NCBI RefSeq assembly: GCF_040939455.1
Contig: NC_134109.1
Coordinates: 50,868,001 to 50,932,000 of the forward strand
From: Microcebus murinus
Lineage: Eukaryota > Chordata > Mammalia > Primates > Cheirogaleidae
DNA: 64,000 nt
Direction of reading: 5' to 3'
This document shows, in pieces, positions 24,731 through 36,949 of this stretch. How positions within the stretch are numbered: position 1 is the stretch's first letter; each line of letters opens with the position of its first letter. The notes beneath the pieces were generated by a model, which saw only the letters and a list, made by a program, of their open reading frames with translations, had not been told where the DNA came from and searched no databases. The translations under genes were made by a program, and so were the position numbers.

Positions 24731-24905
24731 CACCAAGGTTCAGCCCCAGACCTTTGATTTATTAGTTGTATATCCTTGGATCAGTAATTTCATCATACTG
24801 AACCTTCAGAAGTTATCTGTAAAATGAGAGTAATGATGTTTAATCTTACAGAGATGCTGTGAAAATTAAACGAGAGAAAGCACTTTATAAGTTATAATAT
24901 ACTAC
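24715..24905 (+). mobile_element. MIR SINE
   Basis: Sense MIR: 'aatcatggacaccaaggttc', 'tattagttgtatatccttgg', 'atctgtaaaatgagagtaat', 'tacagagatgctgtgaaaat', 'gagaaagcactttataagtt'. Confidence 0.75.
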
Positions 24906-26439
24906 AATAATATTTATATTATAAATATAATATTACAATGCCCATGAGTAAGTCTTTCATACAAAGGTTTTAATAACTTGGCAAATATGCCTCTGTATAC
25001 AAGCAGTGTGTGTCAGTCTAATGATATCTTTCCCAAAAAAGGATATGAGAAAGTGTGTTTGGTAAATCTATTGCCTTTGGAAGATAAGTTGTCAGAAACT
25101 TGAAAAGTGGTTCTATATGTATAGATATCACTGATTTGTATATGCACATGACTCGGCTCCCTCAGGAAATTTAGGAACCATTTTGGGAATTAGTAATTAT
25201 TAGGGGAAGAGTACATATGAAATCAGTATTTGCCTCTTTTTCTCAACTCTTTTTTCTTCATCCTTCCAAACTAAGTTTTTATTAAGTTTTTTTTGCTTGT
25301 AACTTAATTAAATCACTGCTCTTTTCCTCTGCTCATGTCATGACAAAGATATTTATTTTGTGGTTTATAAGTTGAGATAGGTGGTAAGTGAACAACTACA
25401 TGTAATAAATTTATAAACCAACAAATCATCCCCATCTCTAATTTAGGAGAAAAATATATGCTTGACATACAAATCTGTCCAAATAACAAATACATAAATT
25501 GGAAACAAAGATTTTATGACACAAAGCAGTTGTAAAAATAATCAGTATCTTGGATATGGATTCAACGTATTTCTACCTTTATCGCAGAGACAAATATTTT
25601 TCAATCAGAAAAGAACTTCATAAGAAAAGTCTCTGAAGATATCAGCATTAGAGAAACTTGACAAATATTTTCCTTAATTATAATCCTTTTATGATTTTCA
25701 AAAATATGAGATGCAAACTATGAAAGTCATGTTAAAATTTTATGGTGCAAATTAAGACCATTGATCACACTTCCCTAAATCTTTCCAAATTAAACCTGTG
25801 AGCAGTAACTATCCAAATTGAGTAGAGATGGTATGACTTACAAAATTATAATCATGAAAAGTTTTTAAACATTTTAATTTCCTTATCTAAAGGTATTTAA
25901 AAATAGATCCATTATCTATCTGAAATGTGTCCACTCCTGCATAAATGATAATGCAAAAGAAAATAAGGTAATGCAAAAAGAAAAAATTCAACCTAGACAA
26001 CCCACCAGAGACAAGTGAATCTCAAAATTCCATGACTCTTTGACAATATATTTACTTTTCTAAAAAGCTACAGTTTACATTTCTGATCCAAAGTAAATTC
26101 GTTTAAAGGTCAAATATATAATGCTATTGAAAACAGCAGGACTGATACTTCCTACACTAATCCTTTTTCTTCACTGTGATAAGTTTTACATTAACCACAT
26201 GAATTAAGGGCATAGTGTATATTATAAATTGATATTCTCTAGAACAAAGTTATAGCCAGACACTGGACTTTAATAGCTGCTGCTAGGAAATATTACCCAT
26301 GCAATCAAGATACTGCTGATTAGCATAAGATATTAAAACATACATTTCTTTGCACTACAATTTAGAAATATTGTTTTCTTCCTTTGGAGAATTTTTATCC
26401 ATTTATCCTTTTTCTAACCTTTATAAATGTTTTCCATGA
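24906..26439. other. Repeat-poor AT-rich stretch, no gene seen
   Basis: 1.5 kb with no repeat I can name and no coding frame with character. Confidence 0.5.
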
Positions 26440-26995
26440 TGACATATAGAAGAATGTATAAAATACATAGGTACAATTTAAAAATGATACTTGTAACTAC
26501 CTCTGAGGTTAAGAAATGGAACCTTTGCTGCACTACCAAGGCATACTCACTCCTTTGTCTTCCCAAACAACTCCCTGTTTGAGCCCGGAGTTAACCACTA
26601 ACCTCATCTTTGTGCTAAACATTATCTGTTTTCATGATTTTAGCATTGTTATAGCTACCTAAAACATTTCATCTTATTTTGCCTTTTTTTTTTTTTTTGC
26701 TTTATATAAAGGTATTTTATTCTATATATTCCTTCAAGAATTGCATAATTGTTCAACATTTTGTTAGGTTCATCTGTGCTATTGTGTTATCCTCAGGTTT
26801 TGGAATCTGAGGCAATATTAAGCTCTTAAAATAAATTGGGGGGTGTTTCCTCTTATTCTCCAGAGGATTCTATGCAAAATTAGAATCATGTTACTCCTTG
26901 AATGATGAAAAGAATTTTCCAGGAAAAAATTATTATGTAGTGTTTGATTTCTTTCTTGGGTATATAACTACCATTATAACTTAAAGTGTAATTAT
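26440..26995 (-). mobile_element. Old L1 (L1M-type), antisense, internally deleted
   Basis: Starts in 3' UTR-type text ('taactacctctgaggttaag', 'gttaaccactaacctcatct', 'ttttgcctttttttt') and after about 26800 jumps to ORF2 reverse complement ('aataaattggggggtgtttc', 'gaggattctatgcaaaatta', 'gaattttccaggaaaaaatt'). The jump means a large internal deletion or two copies. Confidence 0.6.
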
Positions 26996-29010
26996 CATAC
27001 ATATTGATAGTGTTATTTATATTGGCACATACATATACATACTCAATTCGGAAACAGAAGTTCAATCTTACTTTTTCGCCCCAATGTCATGTTGTTTGCC
27101 TCTTTTTAATTGAGTAGGGCTGTTCTTGACTTATGTAGCTATGCAGAAGAATAGAAAAAGAATATGTAGCAAACTTTGATTTTTTAATATAGAGATAAAA
27201 TTTTTTTCTCATTCCAAATAAGTAAACATAGAAACTAAATGTTTTATAATTTTGAAGGTCTGCTTTGAAATAACTTTTGTGGATATTTTCATCTTTAACA
27301 CTAAATGATAATGTAGTACCCCTTTTGAAAACTAAGTGCTGAGTGATTTGACATCTATTCATATATAATTATAATGCTAACTCAGGGAGTCATCTTCACA
27401 TGTACTTGTGCAAAATTTCAAATCAGTCCAAAAGGGATAATCCCAACACCAAGAAATGGATCTCACAGTGCACTGTGATAGACGGAAATGCCTAAGTAGA
27501 AATAAAACAAACATTGATGGTCAACACAACTGAGATCCAAAATTAGTATCAGTATCTAAAATCAAACCAGTAAGTAAGGTCATGAATTTGTGAGTCTATT
27601 TTACTCCTTGCATTTCAGGTTTCCAACCTCTTTGTGCTCTGATTTCATTTTTTTTAAAGGAAATTTCTCCTGAATTAAATGAATTTTTAAAGACTTAATA
27701 GAAACTAGTCTCCTCATTCAGTCTTTCTCTCTTTGGAAACAAAATACTTACCTTTATTATATTCTGAATGACATATTAAACAATATTGTTCAATAGTTTC
27801 CAAGACTTACGTAGACTTTGTCCAAAGGCCTAAGCATATATTTCTATCCACAAAGAAAAAATAAAGTACAAGAAAAGTCACAAACATGTGAACCTAATAA
27901 CAATTACAATAACAAATTAGCCTTATTATCAAGTACTCCAGCAAAAAGACTAAACAAATTAACAATAGAATAAAAAATTTACTTAATTGTATCTTGTTGT
28001 GTGGCACCAACATTAATAAAGCCAAAGCCAATGTATATCACATTTGTTTGCATCCCATCTTTGAGGAAATTAATCACTTCAAAGCGGCTACTGTACTTAA
28101 GGTTATAGAGATCTTGATAGTGCCATACTTAAGGTTATATAGATCTTTTCAAAATTGTTACTGTTCTTTCAAGACAAAATAGTTCCAATCTTAACAGAGA
28201 TAACAGTGTGATCACAAAAATGCATCTATTTCACACTCTCTCAAAATATAGAAGAATTTATGGCACAAAATCATACTTTTTATTCTTTTATTCTCTCAAC
28301 AGCTTTTACCTGCATTTGTTGAAAAATGTAAATTTAATTCCACACCTTGTAAAAATATTTTATATGTCCGTGAAATGATGCTTTATACTTACGTAAAATA
28401 AACACAGAACATCAGTATTTTCCTTCTAAAGAAATTTTTAAAGTTCAAAAAAAATAAGGTTTAAAAAAAAAAAAAAAAAGAGTGTCCCTCAGCAATTGTG
28501 TGTCTTTTCCTAAGAGTAATTCTGGGACTAGAGTTTTAGGCTATTTTAAAAACTGAGAAAATACACATGAAGCTTTCACATTCCATCCCAGTTCTCTCAT
28601 ATCCTCTAGCCCTATAAATGTGATAAAATTATCATGAACAGTCCTTTGTCTAATGTGACCATCTAGCCTTTCTCAAGTTTAAAAATTCTATTTGAAAGAA
28701 CCAAGCCAGTTTCTATTCACTGTGAAGCCTTACTTCCTGATAAAATGTTAAGTCCCTACCCATAGGGAGAAATGAAGCTGTAACTACCTACTACAGGAAG
28801 CTCTACTCTTGTTCTCAGAGATTGGGGGGTATATAGACTGGCCTAGTTATTTCTGTCATGGAAAGCAGCAAGGATTCATGCATTTTAATCAAAAACTAAA
28901 TTGTCAATATGTTCACTGAGTATAGAAAATTACACCCAAAAGAAAACTACTTAAAGTTAGCCATACGTAGTATTCTGGAAAATAATTTTAGTTTTAATTA
29001 ATAGTTAAAA
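26996..29010. other. Repeat-poor stretch, no gene seen
   Basis: 2 kb without a confident repeat. It contains an A18-like tract at about 28462-28479, and a short direct duplication: 'acttaaggttata.agatctt' at about 28096 recurs at about 28128. The 91-codon minus frame at 27087-27362 has no domain. Confidence 0.5.
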
Positions 29011-29013
29011 ACA

Positions 29014-29043
29014 CAGATTACAAGCGCTCAGATTACAAGCGCT
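29014..29043. repeat. Perfect 15-bp tandem duplication
   Basis: CAGATTACAAGCGCT occurs twice back to back at 29014-29028 and 29029-29043, directly beside a DNA transposon terminus. Confidence 0.9.
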
Positions 29044-29445
29044 CCTTCATTTACAATGGTGTTACATCCCAATAACACAATCATAAGTCGAAAGTACTGT
29101 AAGTCAAAAATGTATTTAATATATGTAAGTTACTAAACATCATAGCTTAGCCTAGCCTACCACCTTAAATGTGCTCAGAACACTTACATTAGTCTACAGT
29201 TGTGCAAAGTTATCCAGCAACACAGTACACTATGGAGTATTAGTTGTTTACTCTTGTGATCACAACTAATCTAATTGGGAGCTGCAACTCACTATCATTG
29301 CCTAGCATTGTGAGAATATCCTACACTAGTCTAGAAGATCAAAATTGAAAATTTGAAGTATGTTTATTATTGAATTTTTATCACTTTTGCACCATTGTAA
29401 AGTCAAAAAATTGTAAGTAAACCATCATAAGTCAGGGACCATCTA
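29044..29445. mobile_element. Tigger-like (TcMar) non-autonomous DNA transposon
   Basis: Both ends carry related words in inverted orientation ('cataagtcgaaagtactgta' near the left end; 'aagtcaaaaaattgtaagta' and 'catcataagtcagggacc' at the right). The interior holds 'catcatagcttagcctagcc', 'acattagtctacagttgtgc' and 'ttgtgatcacaactaatcta'. This matches a roughly palindromic mammalian Tigger-class MITE. Family name not certain. Confidence 0.75.
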
Positions 29446-29689
29446 TATTATTACTAGCTCTTCAATATCATCCAGCTATTAGTCTTAAATTAGTTAAAAG
29501 TTGTCTCTTTCCTGATAGTCCCAACATTACAGAGGTTAAGAATCCTCCCAAGAAAAATACCCTCAAGAGTAGTATTTGAATACTTCTGTACAATTTACTA
29601 CTTTTGTGACTACTAAGCAGTGGTTTAACTTTTATAAGCTTCATTTTTTTCTCATATGTAAATTCTTTACATTTGTGAATTATTGTACT

Positions 29690-29810
29690 GGCCTACTGGA
29701 CTAGATAGAACTTCCAGTACAATGTTAAATATAAGTGATGAGATTGAACATACTTATCCCTAGCGGTATGGGGAAGTGTTTGATATTTACCATTAATTGG
29801 GGAGAGGGGA
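29690..29810 (-). mobile_element. Old L1 ORF2 fragment, antisense
   Basis: 'actagatagaacttccagta', 'caatgttaaatataagtgat' and 'gtttgatatttaccattaat' match the reverse complement of the ORF2 reverse-transcriptase region. Confidence 0.65.
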
Positions 29811-30689
29811 GTATGAAAGATCAGATATACGTAAAACAGAAACTCAATACTTTAAACCATTCCATCTCTTAAATGTCATAGTTACCCATATTATAACATT
29901 GTACTTTTAACTGCGATAACCAAAAAAAAAATAAAATGCCAAGTTAAAATTTGGTGATATTTTAAAAGTCACTTTTAAAAAGCTGAAAAATACAGTGCTT
30001 TGTTTTTGATTGGTGGAATTATTATGTGCATCACAGTGTCTATTATTCTTTCAAGAAAAGCCACATCATTTACTCCTTTCAGTTCTCAAGCAGTTTAATT
30101 TCCTCTGATAATTTTACCACAAAATTAAAATGCATGGTAATGAGACATAATCTTAATTCTCCCCTATTGGACTGCTCAGAACTGAGAGAATTTAAAGCCT
30201 TATTCTTTATAGCTTGATTGAACCCAGGAGAAAACATTTTTCTTTCTTAATAGATCAGTACAAAATATTATCCATGGGGACACCAAGCTCACACGTGCAT
30301 GTCTATGGTCCAATTGTTAACAAAGATAAATTATTTTCTCATTATTTTACTCCCTGCATGGCAAATCAGTTCTACCTTGTAGGCTGCTTCAGATCTGAAG
30401 ACATTTTTCAAGACTGATTTTTCATCATATATCAACAATTCTGAATCTACATTTATGTTGGTAGCCTTCTCAGAGAATAGAATATGTGTTAAATAAAAGT
30501 TCCTGTGATATGCTTGAGATATAAAATTCTTTTATTTGAAGACAGTCTCTCCCTTTCTCTGTATGAAAAATATATTTCTCTGAATTTTATAATTAAAGCT
30601 GTGGTTACTTCTGGTAGTATTAGTCACCATTAGGTATCATTCTTTATGACTCATCTTATTTTCTTAATGCCAGAAATCTTCATGCTTTA
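29811..30689. other. AT-rich sequence, no gene or recognised repeat
   Basis: Two adjacent plus-strand frames (30026-30217 and 30214-30417) show no family features. Confidence 0.5.
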
Positions 30690-31835
30690 GTGTTTATTTT
30701 TTTAAGGTATATATAGGAGAAGATTCTAGGTTTCTGATGAATAAGAACGGACACTTGGATATAAATCTCTTCACACCATCTAAAAACCATATTGCTCAAT
30801 AAAGAGAACCACTTATATTCATGTCGGCAGCATAACCAGAAGACAGAACATGTTGTGGAATTTGCATGTATGTAGAGAAATGAGCATCCTACATGGAAGA
30901 GCTCATAGCCAGCTCCAGAGTCCAGGCTAGAGTTGAAAGTCAGGCAAACACTACAGGAAATAGGAGAGAACTCTTGGGCCTAGGAGTAAAAGAAAATAAA
31001 TAAGATTACTATCATCAAAAGAGAGGCTTGTCCTCTTTCAGAAAAAATACTGAGAGAAATTTGAGACATGTTGGTTCAAAGAACTAACTGCAAAGGAATT
31101 AAAGGCAGGAAACTTAAAAGTGCCTTGGAACAACAGTCTTAAGAAGGTACTGCTTTCTAAGGAGAAGAAAGAAGGGACATAGAAAGAGCATGTGTACTTT
31201 AGCTATTCAGTAATGAAGCAGAAGCAGCAGGCAGAATTTAAAGATCTTACAGAAAACAAAGGAAAGTCACAAAATCAGAAGACATCATAAAAAGCGCCAT
31301 ATATTAAAGACCCAGAACTTCCTCATACCAAGAGAAAATACTGAACTAAAATATATAGAAAGATCCTCTAATTCCTCACTCCTTCCTAGATAGCATTACC
31401 AAATAATGGTGATTCAGGAAATTTCAAAAGGCATTTCAAAAGAATATAAAATGGCAAGTTACATCTATACAAAGCCATTATAAAAAAAAGAGAATCAAAA
31501 TATTTTTATGGATAAAAATTCTCCCCTTATAATCAACCAAGAAACACTGAAAAATGTAATATGATACTAAAATCTGGAAGACTATATAAGTACTTAATAT
31601 TTTTTAGAAAAAAATAAAGCAGATATTTTAAAAAATTAAAAAGAGAAGGGAAGAAATCAGAAGATGGGAAGTTATAAGATCTGAATTCAAAAAGAAAACT
31701 GAAGCAAAAAGTAAAATTATCTCAGATGTTTAAAATGAAGAAAACATGATAAGGTACCAGAGAAAAAAAGAATTTGACTTAAAATTTAATAATTGAGGAG
31801 AGTAATGAAAACAGTTATAAGAGCAAAAAACAAAA
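30690..31835 (+). mobile_element. Old LINE (HAL1/L1ME-like), sense, purine-rich
   Basis: Strongly purine-rich plus strand with 'aaaagagaggcttgtcctct', 'aatactgagagaaatttgag', 'caaaggaattaaaggcagga' and, later, 'gaagggaagaaatcagaaga'. It resembles the 5' half of a half-L1 or an old L1 ORF1. No intact frame. Confidence 0.5.
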
Positions 31836-33372
31836 AGACATCAGTGATATGGCAGAATAGAAGGTCCCAGGATTTGCATACCTCCTCAGAAAGTCGAAGT
31901 AGCAACTATCTACAGACAAGAACACCACCTCTGTGAAAACCCCAAGACTTGAGAATGAGACAGATACTTTTGTGGACCACAGAACCTAATAAAACCCAGT
32001 ATTAAAATGGTAAGCAGAATAGTCTCACTTTGACTGTGTTACCTTCTCTCCCCAAGTCAGCACAGTGATACACAGAGAGGAATCCCCTAGGCCCATGATT
32101 TTTACAGTGGGAAAAGAGAACCTGAGATGGATATCCGGCTTCCTTAGCATTCTGAGATACTTCCCAGGAAGCCCAGTCCTGTCTCACCTCATAAAAAACA
32201 CTGAGGCTAGAGCACCTGGTTTCAGGTGAAAACAAAGAGGTGGAGTTCACAGTGACCAGTGTGTAGATTTTAGTAATAGCTCTGTGTTTCTGCCAACAGT
32301 AGCCCCTGATCAGGGGCACCAGACAACAGCATCACCCATCACAAAACCAAGCTGGTCACTCCCAGAAGTACAGTGGAAAGTTCAACCTGGTTTGGGTGCC
32401 CAGATGGCTAGCCTCCATACCCAGCCTCAGAACCCACGCCAGGGCCCCACAGAGGCAGAGAGATGGCAGCACATGAGCAGAGTGTGGGGGCTAGACCTGC
32501 CCAGCCCAAGAGTCCAAATAGCAGGTTGGCTCAGCCTTAGAGACCACCCGCAAGGCCCTGCCTAGGCAGAGAAATGCCTGCCATACTGCATTTCTATGGC
32601 ACTTAGGGGCTAGATCTGCCCAATCTGGGAATCTAAATACCAGCTCACTGAGCCTCAAAAACCACTCCAAGGCTCTCCCCGAGGCAAGGAGATGACAACC
32701 AAGGCACCTTTCTGTGACACATAGGGGTTGGACCTGCCTGACCCAGGAGTCCACACAGCAGCTCAGCCCAGACTCAAAGGCCACTCCAAGGCCTCACCCA
32801 GGCAGAGAGGCAAGCCTCAACCATGCAGTCCTATGACACAGACTCTGGACTCATCCATTCCAAGCAGCAACTCTGCCAAAACTCAGAGGCCACTGCAACC
32901 CTGCCCAAGTGCAGGACCAAGTATTAACACCCTGCCAGGAAATACACCCTTCAATTCTGCCCAATCAGTGGTGACTGAAGTGTCAACTCAGCAGCTTTGC
33001 CAGATTGTAGAGCCCTGCCAGTAGTTTTGCCAGGCATTGGAGACCAAATAGCCAAACCCAACCTCAGAAAAAAGGCAGCAGCCCAGTCAACTAGAGAATC
33101 TGACGGCAAGTTTTATCTGCCTGGGGTTGTTACCAATTTACTTATCAAGAATCACAGGCTACACTAATGAAGGTCTATCCCTACCAAAGAACACCTGTAA
33201 AGGTTGGAAGAAGTGGTTGTTTTCTCATATGAACAGAAACTAACACAAGGACATAAAGATTATGAAAAATAACTATTAAGGCTCTAATAATAATCCCTAA
33301 AGAAATGAAAATCTATAAAATGACTGAAAAAATTTAGAATCCTCATAAAGCAGTTCAGTGAACTACAATAAT
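31836..33372 (+). mobile_element. L1 5' UTR and ORF1 start, with tandem monomers
   Basis: Starts 'gatatggcagaatagaaggt', then 'gtggagttcacagtgaccag' and 'agcatcacccatcacaaaac', typical of a primate L1 5' UTR. Inside, a unit of about 118 bp repeats with the anchor 'gggg(c/t)t(a/g)ga(c/t)ctgcc' at 32487, 32606 and 32724, and a weaker copy near 32839. The end (33230-33370) has ORF1-start text ('aaagaaatgaaaatctataa', 'cagttcagtgaactacaata'). The rest of the L1 is missing. Overlapping frames of 93-105 codons on both strands are by-products of its higher GC. Confidence 0.75.
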
Positions 33373-33397
33373 ACACATACACACACACACACACACA
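33373..33397. repeat. (CA)n microsatellite
   Basis: An almost pure CA run closes the truncated L1 and abuts a DNA transposon scrap. Confidence 0.95.
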
Positions 33398-33400
33398 TCT

Positions 33401-33440
33401 GAATAAGCCCATCATAAGTTGAAAATATCATAAGTCAAGA
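33401..33440. mobile_element. Short Tigger-like DNA transposon scrap
   Basis: 'gcccatcataagttgaaaat' followed by 'atcataagtcaagaagtat' matches the terminal region of the element at 29044-29445. Confidence 0.6.
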
Positions 33441-33444
33441 AGTA

Positions 33445-33919
33445 TACACACACGTGTATGGGGGGGGAGAAGGAGAGAGAGATTGATTATAAGGAATTGG
33501 CCCACACAACAAAAATAGGCTAAATCCCAAGAATTGCAGGAGAGTAACGAAGCAGAACTAGGAGAGTCAACAGTATAGTTCCAGTTTGAAGAGTGGCAGG
33601 CTCAAGACCCAGGAAGAGCTGGCATTTTAGTTTAGACTTTAGAGTCTAAAGGCAGGGGGAAAAAATGTCCCAGTTAAAGGCAGTCAGGCAGAAGGAATTC
33701 TCTCTTACTCAAGGAAGGGTCAGCCTTTTTGTTCTGTTTAAGCCTTCAACTGATTCAATGAGTCCCACCTACATTAGGGAAGGCAATCTGCTTTACTCAG
33801 TCTACCAATCTGAGTGTTAATCTCATCCAAAAACACCCTTATAGAAATACCCAGAACAATGTTTGAGCAATTATGTGGGCACCTTTTGGTCCAGTCAACA
33901 CTTAAAATTAATCATCACA
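33445..33919 (-). mobile_element. MLT2-type LTR of an ERV-L element (3' LTR position)
   Basis: Reverse complement of an MLT2-type LTR: 'gagagagattgattataagg', 'gccttcaactgattcaatga', 'gttaatctcatccaaaaaca', ending 'ttaatcatcaca' (LTR 5' TGTGATGATTAA). The 3' end is lost into CA/GA-rich sequence. It lies downstream, on the minus strand, of ERV-L pol sequence, so it may be that provirus's 3' LTR. Confidence 0.75.
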
Positions 33920-34262
33920 CCATACAATCCAGCACTCATAGTCCTGATCATTTATGCTAGAGATATAAAAACTTTTCATACAAATACCTGCATATAAATT
34001 GCAGCTTTGTTTGCAATAGTCCCAAACTGAAATCAACCTAAGTGTCTCTGAGTGGGTGAATGAACATATTTAATACAAATTGTGGAAACTTTATATGATG
34101 GAATGTAGTAATAAAAAGGAATTATTAATACACAGAACAATTTAGATGAATCACAAGGTCATTATGCTGTATGAAAATGGTAATCTCAAAGCTTACACAC
34201 TGCATGAGTAAATTTATATAACATTTGTGCACTGATAAAGATGGAGAACAGATTGGACTTCA
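33920..34262 (+). mobile_element. Old L1 3' fragment, sense
   Basis: 'agagatataaaaacttttca', 'gcagctttgtttgcaatagt', 'tgagtgggtgaatgaacata', 'gtaataaaaaggaattatta', 'gatgaatcacaaggtcatta' follow an L1 3' region in sense. It separates the MLT2 LTR from the ERV-L internal sequence. Confidence 0.7.
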
Positions 34263-35986
34263 GATTGGACTAGATGAATAAAAGTCCATGTTTCTGAGTT
34301 CATGTGCAGCCTCATTCTAACTGTCAGGGCAATTTTTTACACAAGCTACTGGGCAAGAAAAGGTATGGCTGTTGAAATAGGCTTACTGTTGCCCACAGAA
34401 TGGGTTGTCTTTTATGTCTGACTATTAAGATTATTAAGATTTTCTTCTACTAAGATTTATCTTTGATGAGCCATAAACTTGCACATTCTTTGCCCAGTTA
34501 GACCAAAATATCCACAAATTTTTTCCCAAACCTCCTTATCACCAATTTTCTAATTGGTTCCTGAACATCAACCATATAATTGACTCTGTGTAAATTCAGT
34601 ATAAATTCATATCTCTAGATATTTTTCCCTCCAGCTAGAATAATTAACGTGGTATACTGGTATATTTTCCTATTCCACCATCCTTCAGGAAGACCTTTGG
34701 GACTGTAGTTCTATAGGCGAACCATCTATTAACCATGCTCATGTAGAGATTGAGAAGCAAAAGGCAATGTAGCCAGGCTGTAGGATCATGCACATCTGGG
34801 CCACCTGCTCACACAATTTTCTAGTGCCTTCAAGACTTTGTCAAGCCTAGTATTACATATGTCACTTCCATCTGATCATGGAGGGCTGCTGTGTATGCCT
34901 GATTTATGGCTAGTTTATCATGGGATAATTTAGTGGACAATGATCAAGCATTCAGCCTTTACTAAGGCTTATAGGTATTTCTCAAGAAGAGAATAGTTAT
35001 CTGTGGAGGATGGCATTCTTTGTCCAAAATCCTAATGGTCTGTGCTCTGATTTACTTTTCAAGTCATACTAATGGCTTTAATAGCATTCTTCTTTGTCAC
35101 AGACATTTCAAGCCTTGTTGCATTTTACTGGTACACATGTCCAAGAAGCAAAGCAGCTATCACAGAAGCCTGGACCTGTTGCAGAGTCTTTACTTACTCT
35201 GTACACCACTCCAAACTCAGTTTTTAAGTAACTTGGTAAACAGTAGCTCACTTATATAAGGTATATGTTGTCGCCAAAATCCAAAGAGGCTCATTAAGCA
35301 TTGTTTCTCTTTCTAAAAAGTAGAATAGACCAGATGTAGCACCTTTTCTTCACCTTGAAAGAGATATCTCAGCATAACCCAGACCACTGGATCTTTAGAA
35401 ATCTTACGGAATTGACAGCCTCATGAAATTTTGTGGGATTTATTTTTTGTTTTGGACATGTATGTGTTTAAACAAGGTACCTAGAATAGTTGACACTTCC
35501 TGATCACCAGGTCTAATAAGAATGATATATCAATATAATAGACCAATGTTTCCTGTGAAAGGAAAATCAATCAAATTCCCTGCAGATTACATTTTGAAAT
35601 AAGGCTAGTTGATATACCCGTTGTAAGACATTGTATGTGCAATGCTGATTCTGCTAGCTAAAAGCAAACAGCATCTGATAGTCTTTACTAATAGGGAAAA
35701 AGAAAGAAGCATTTCCCAGATATTAAATTTAGATATCAAGTATCAAGGCATGTATTGATTTTCTCTAGCCAAAAAAAAATTGGAATCATAACTTTATTAA
35801 GTTTATGATAACCCACTGTTCATAAACTCCATCTTTCTTCTTCACAGGTAAAACAGGCAAATTGAGTGAGAAGTGGCAGAGATAATTAACTCTGTATCTT
35901 TGAAGTCATGGTAGTAATCTCTGAAATACTTTTAGGAATGTGGTACTGCTTTCATTTTACTATTTTGGAAAGATAGAGAGAATGTA
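34263..35986 (-). pseudogene. ERV-L pol remnant (integrase, RNase H and reverse-transcriptase regions), decayed
   Basis: On the minus strand this follows ERV-L internal sequence. The left portion (about 34290-35010) corresponds to integrase and the right portion to RNase H and reverse transcriptase. The segment around 35525-35550 corresponds to the catalytic YIDD region, where the match is damaged by an indel, and stops and frameshifts occur throughout. It has no capacity to encode a working polymerase. Assignment rests on remembered consensus similarity rather than an alignment. It is flanked by MLT2-type LTR sequence on both sides. Confidence 0.7.
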
Positions 35987-36428
35987 TTAAAGTTCTCCAG
36001 AGAAACAGAATCAATAGAATGAGTATGTATCTAATGGTCTATCTGTATATCACTAGATATATCTATCTAGAGAGAGAGAGACTGATTTTAAGGAACTAGC
36101 TCACATGTTTGTGTAGGCTTGGCAAGTCCAAAATTTGCAGTAGAGGCCAAGAGACTGGAGACACAGGAAAGATTTGCAATTTGAATCCAAAAGCCTTACA
36201 CTGGCAGAACTCCTTCTTGATTGAGGTCAGTCTTTGTTCCATTAAGCCCTTCAACTGATTGGATAAGATTTACCCATGTTGCAGAAAATAATCTGCTTTA
36301 CTGGAAGTCCATCAATTTAAATGTTAATCTCATCCGAAATACACCTTCACAGAAGCATCTAAAACAATGTGTGATCAAATATCTCATCACTATGGCAGCA
36401 AAGATGACACATAAAATTAACCATCACA
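35987..36428 (-). mobile_element. MLT2-type LTR inserted in ERV-L pol
   Basis: Reads 'tattaaagttctccagagaa' at the left and ends 'acataaaattaaccatcaca' at the right, the full span of an MLT2-type LTR in reverse complement. ERV-L pol text resumes directly after it ('ggtagctctactggcttcca'), so it is a solo LTR in the middle of pol. Target duplications are not evident, which fits great age. Confidence 0.8.
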
Positions 36429-36665
36429 GGTAGCTCTACTGGCTTCCACTCAACCTTGTGTACCCTAATAGCCCTTTACACACCGTCAGGATTTCTAATG
36501 TGGGAATTCTACCAATTGCTGAGTATATCAATTCCTATTATTCCTACTAGAACCTTGGACCGTAGGGTGAGTTTAGGAACACAATGGGTCCACTGGGAGA
36601 CAAACCTCAGACAAAACTCCATCGATCATGTATTCTTTATAAGTCCCCAATCTCTCTGGCAAAAA
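36429..36665 (-). pseudogene. ERV-L pol remnant, upstream portion
   Basis: Continues the pol match: 'ctactggcttccactcaacc', 'gccaattgctgagtatatc'-type text, 'ctgggagacaaacctcagac' and 'aaaactccatcgatcatgta'. It corresponds to sequence just upstream of the reverse-transcriptase core. The 70-78 codon frames on the plus strand are opposite-strand by-products. Confidence 0.65.
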
Positions 36666-36669
36666 TAAT

Positions 36670-36850
36670 ACAAATGCTCTCTACTAAGAATGCAATAAAA
36701 TTAGAAATTTCAAAAGCCAAAACCCAAAAGGTCCTTACATCTGGAAATATCAAAACTTTTTATATTAAACAAGTCCTGAATGAAAGCAGGAGTTCAAACT
36801 TAAAGCATTTTAAAATTTAATAACAATGAATATACTTCGTATCAGTGATC
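36670..36850 (+). mobile_element. L1 ORF2 fragment, sense
   Basis: 'actaagaatgcaataaaatt', 'agaaatttcaaaagccaaaa', 'acatctggaaatatcaaaac' follow a mid-ORF2 segment of old L1. Confidence 0.55.
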
Positions 36851-36949
36851 AGACAAAAGTTCTTATCCTTAGATTATATCAATAAAATTGGAAAGGAACA
36901 AAAATGAATTGAATTCCCTTCTCAAAAAAAAAAATAGAAAAATATTTTA

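Noticed and set aside
32487..32870. CRISPR-like or satellite array
   Set aside because: Units are about 118 bp, degenerate and contiguous without spacers, and lie in an L1 5' UTR.
32002..33024. Several overlapping 93-105 codon frames on both strands
   Set aside because: All lie in the L1 5' UTR monomer region, whose higher GC and repetition create open frames.
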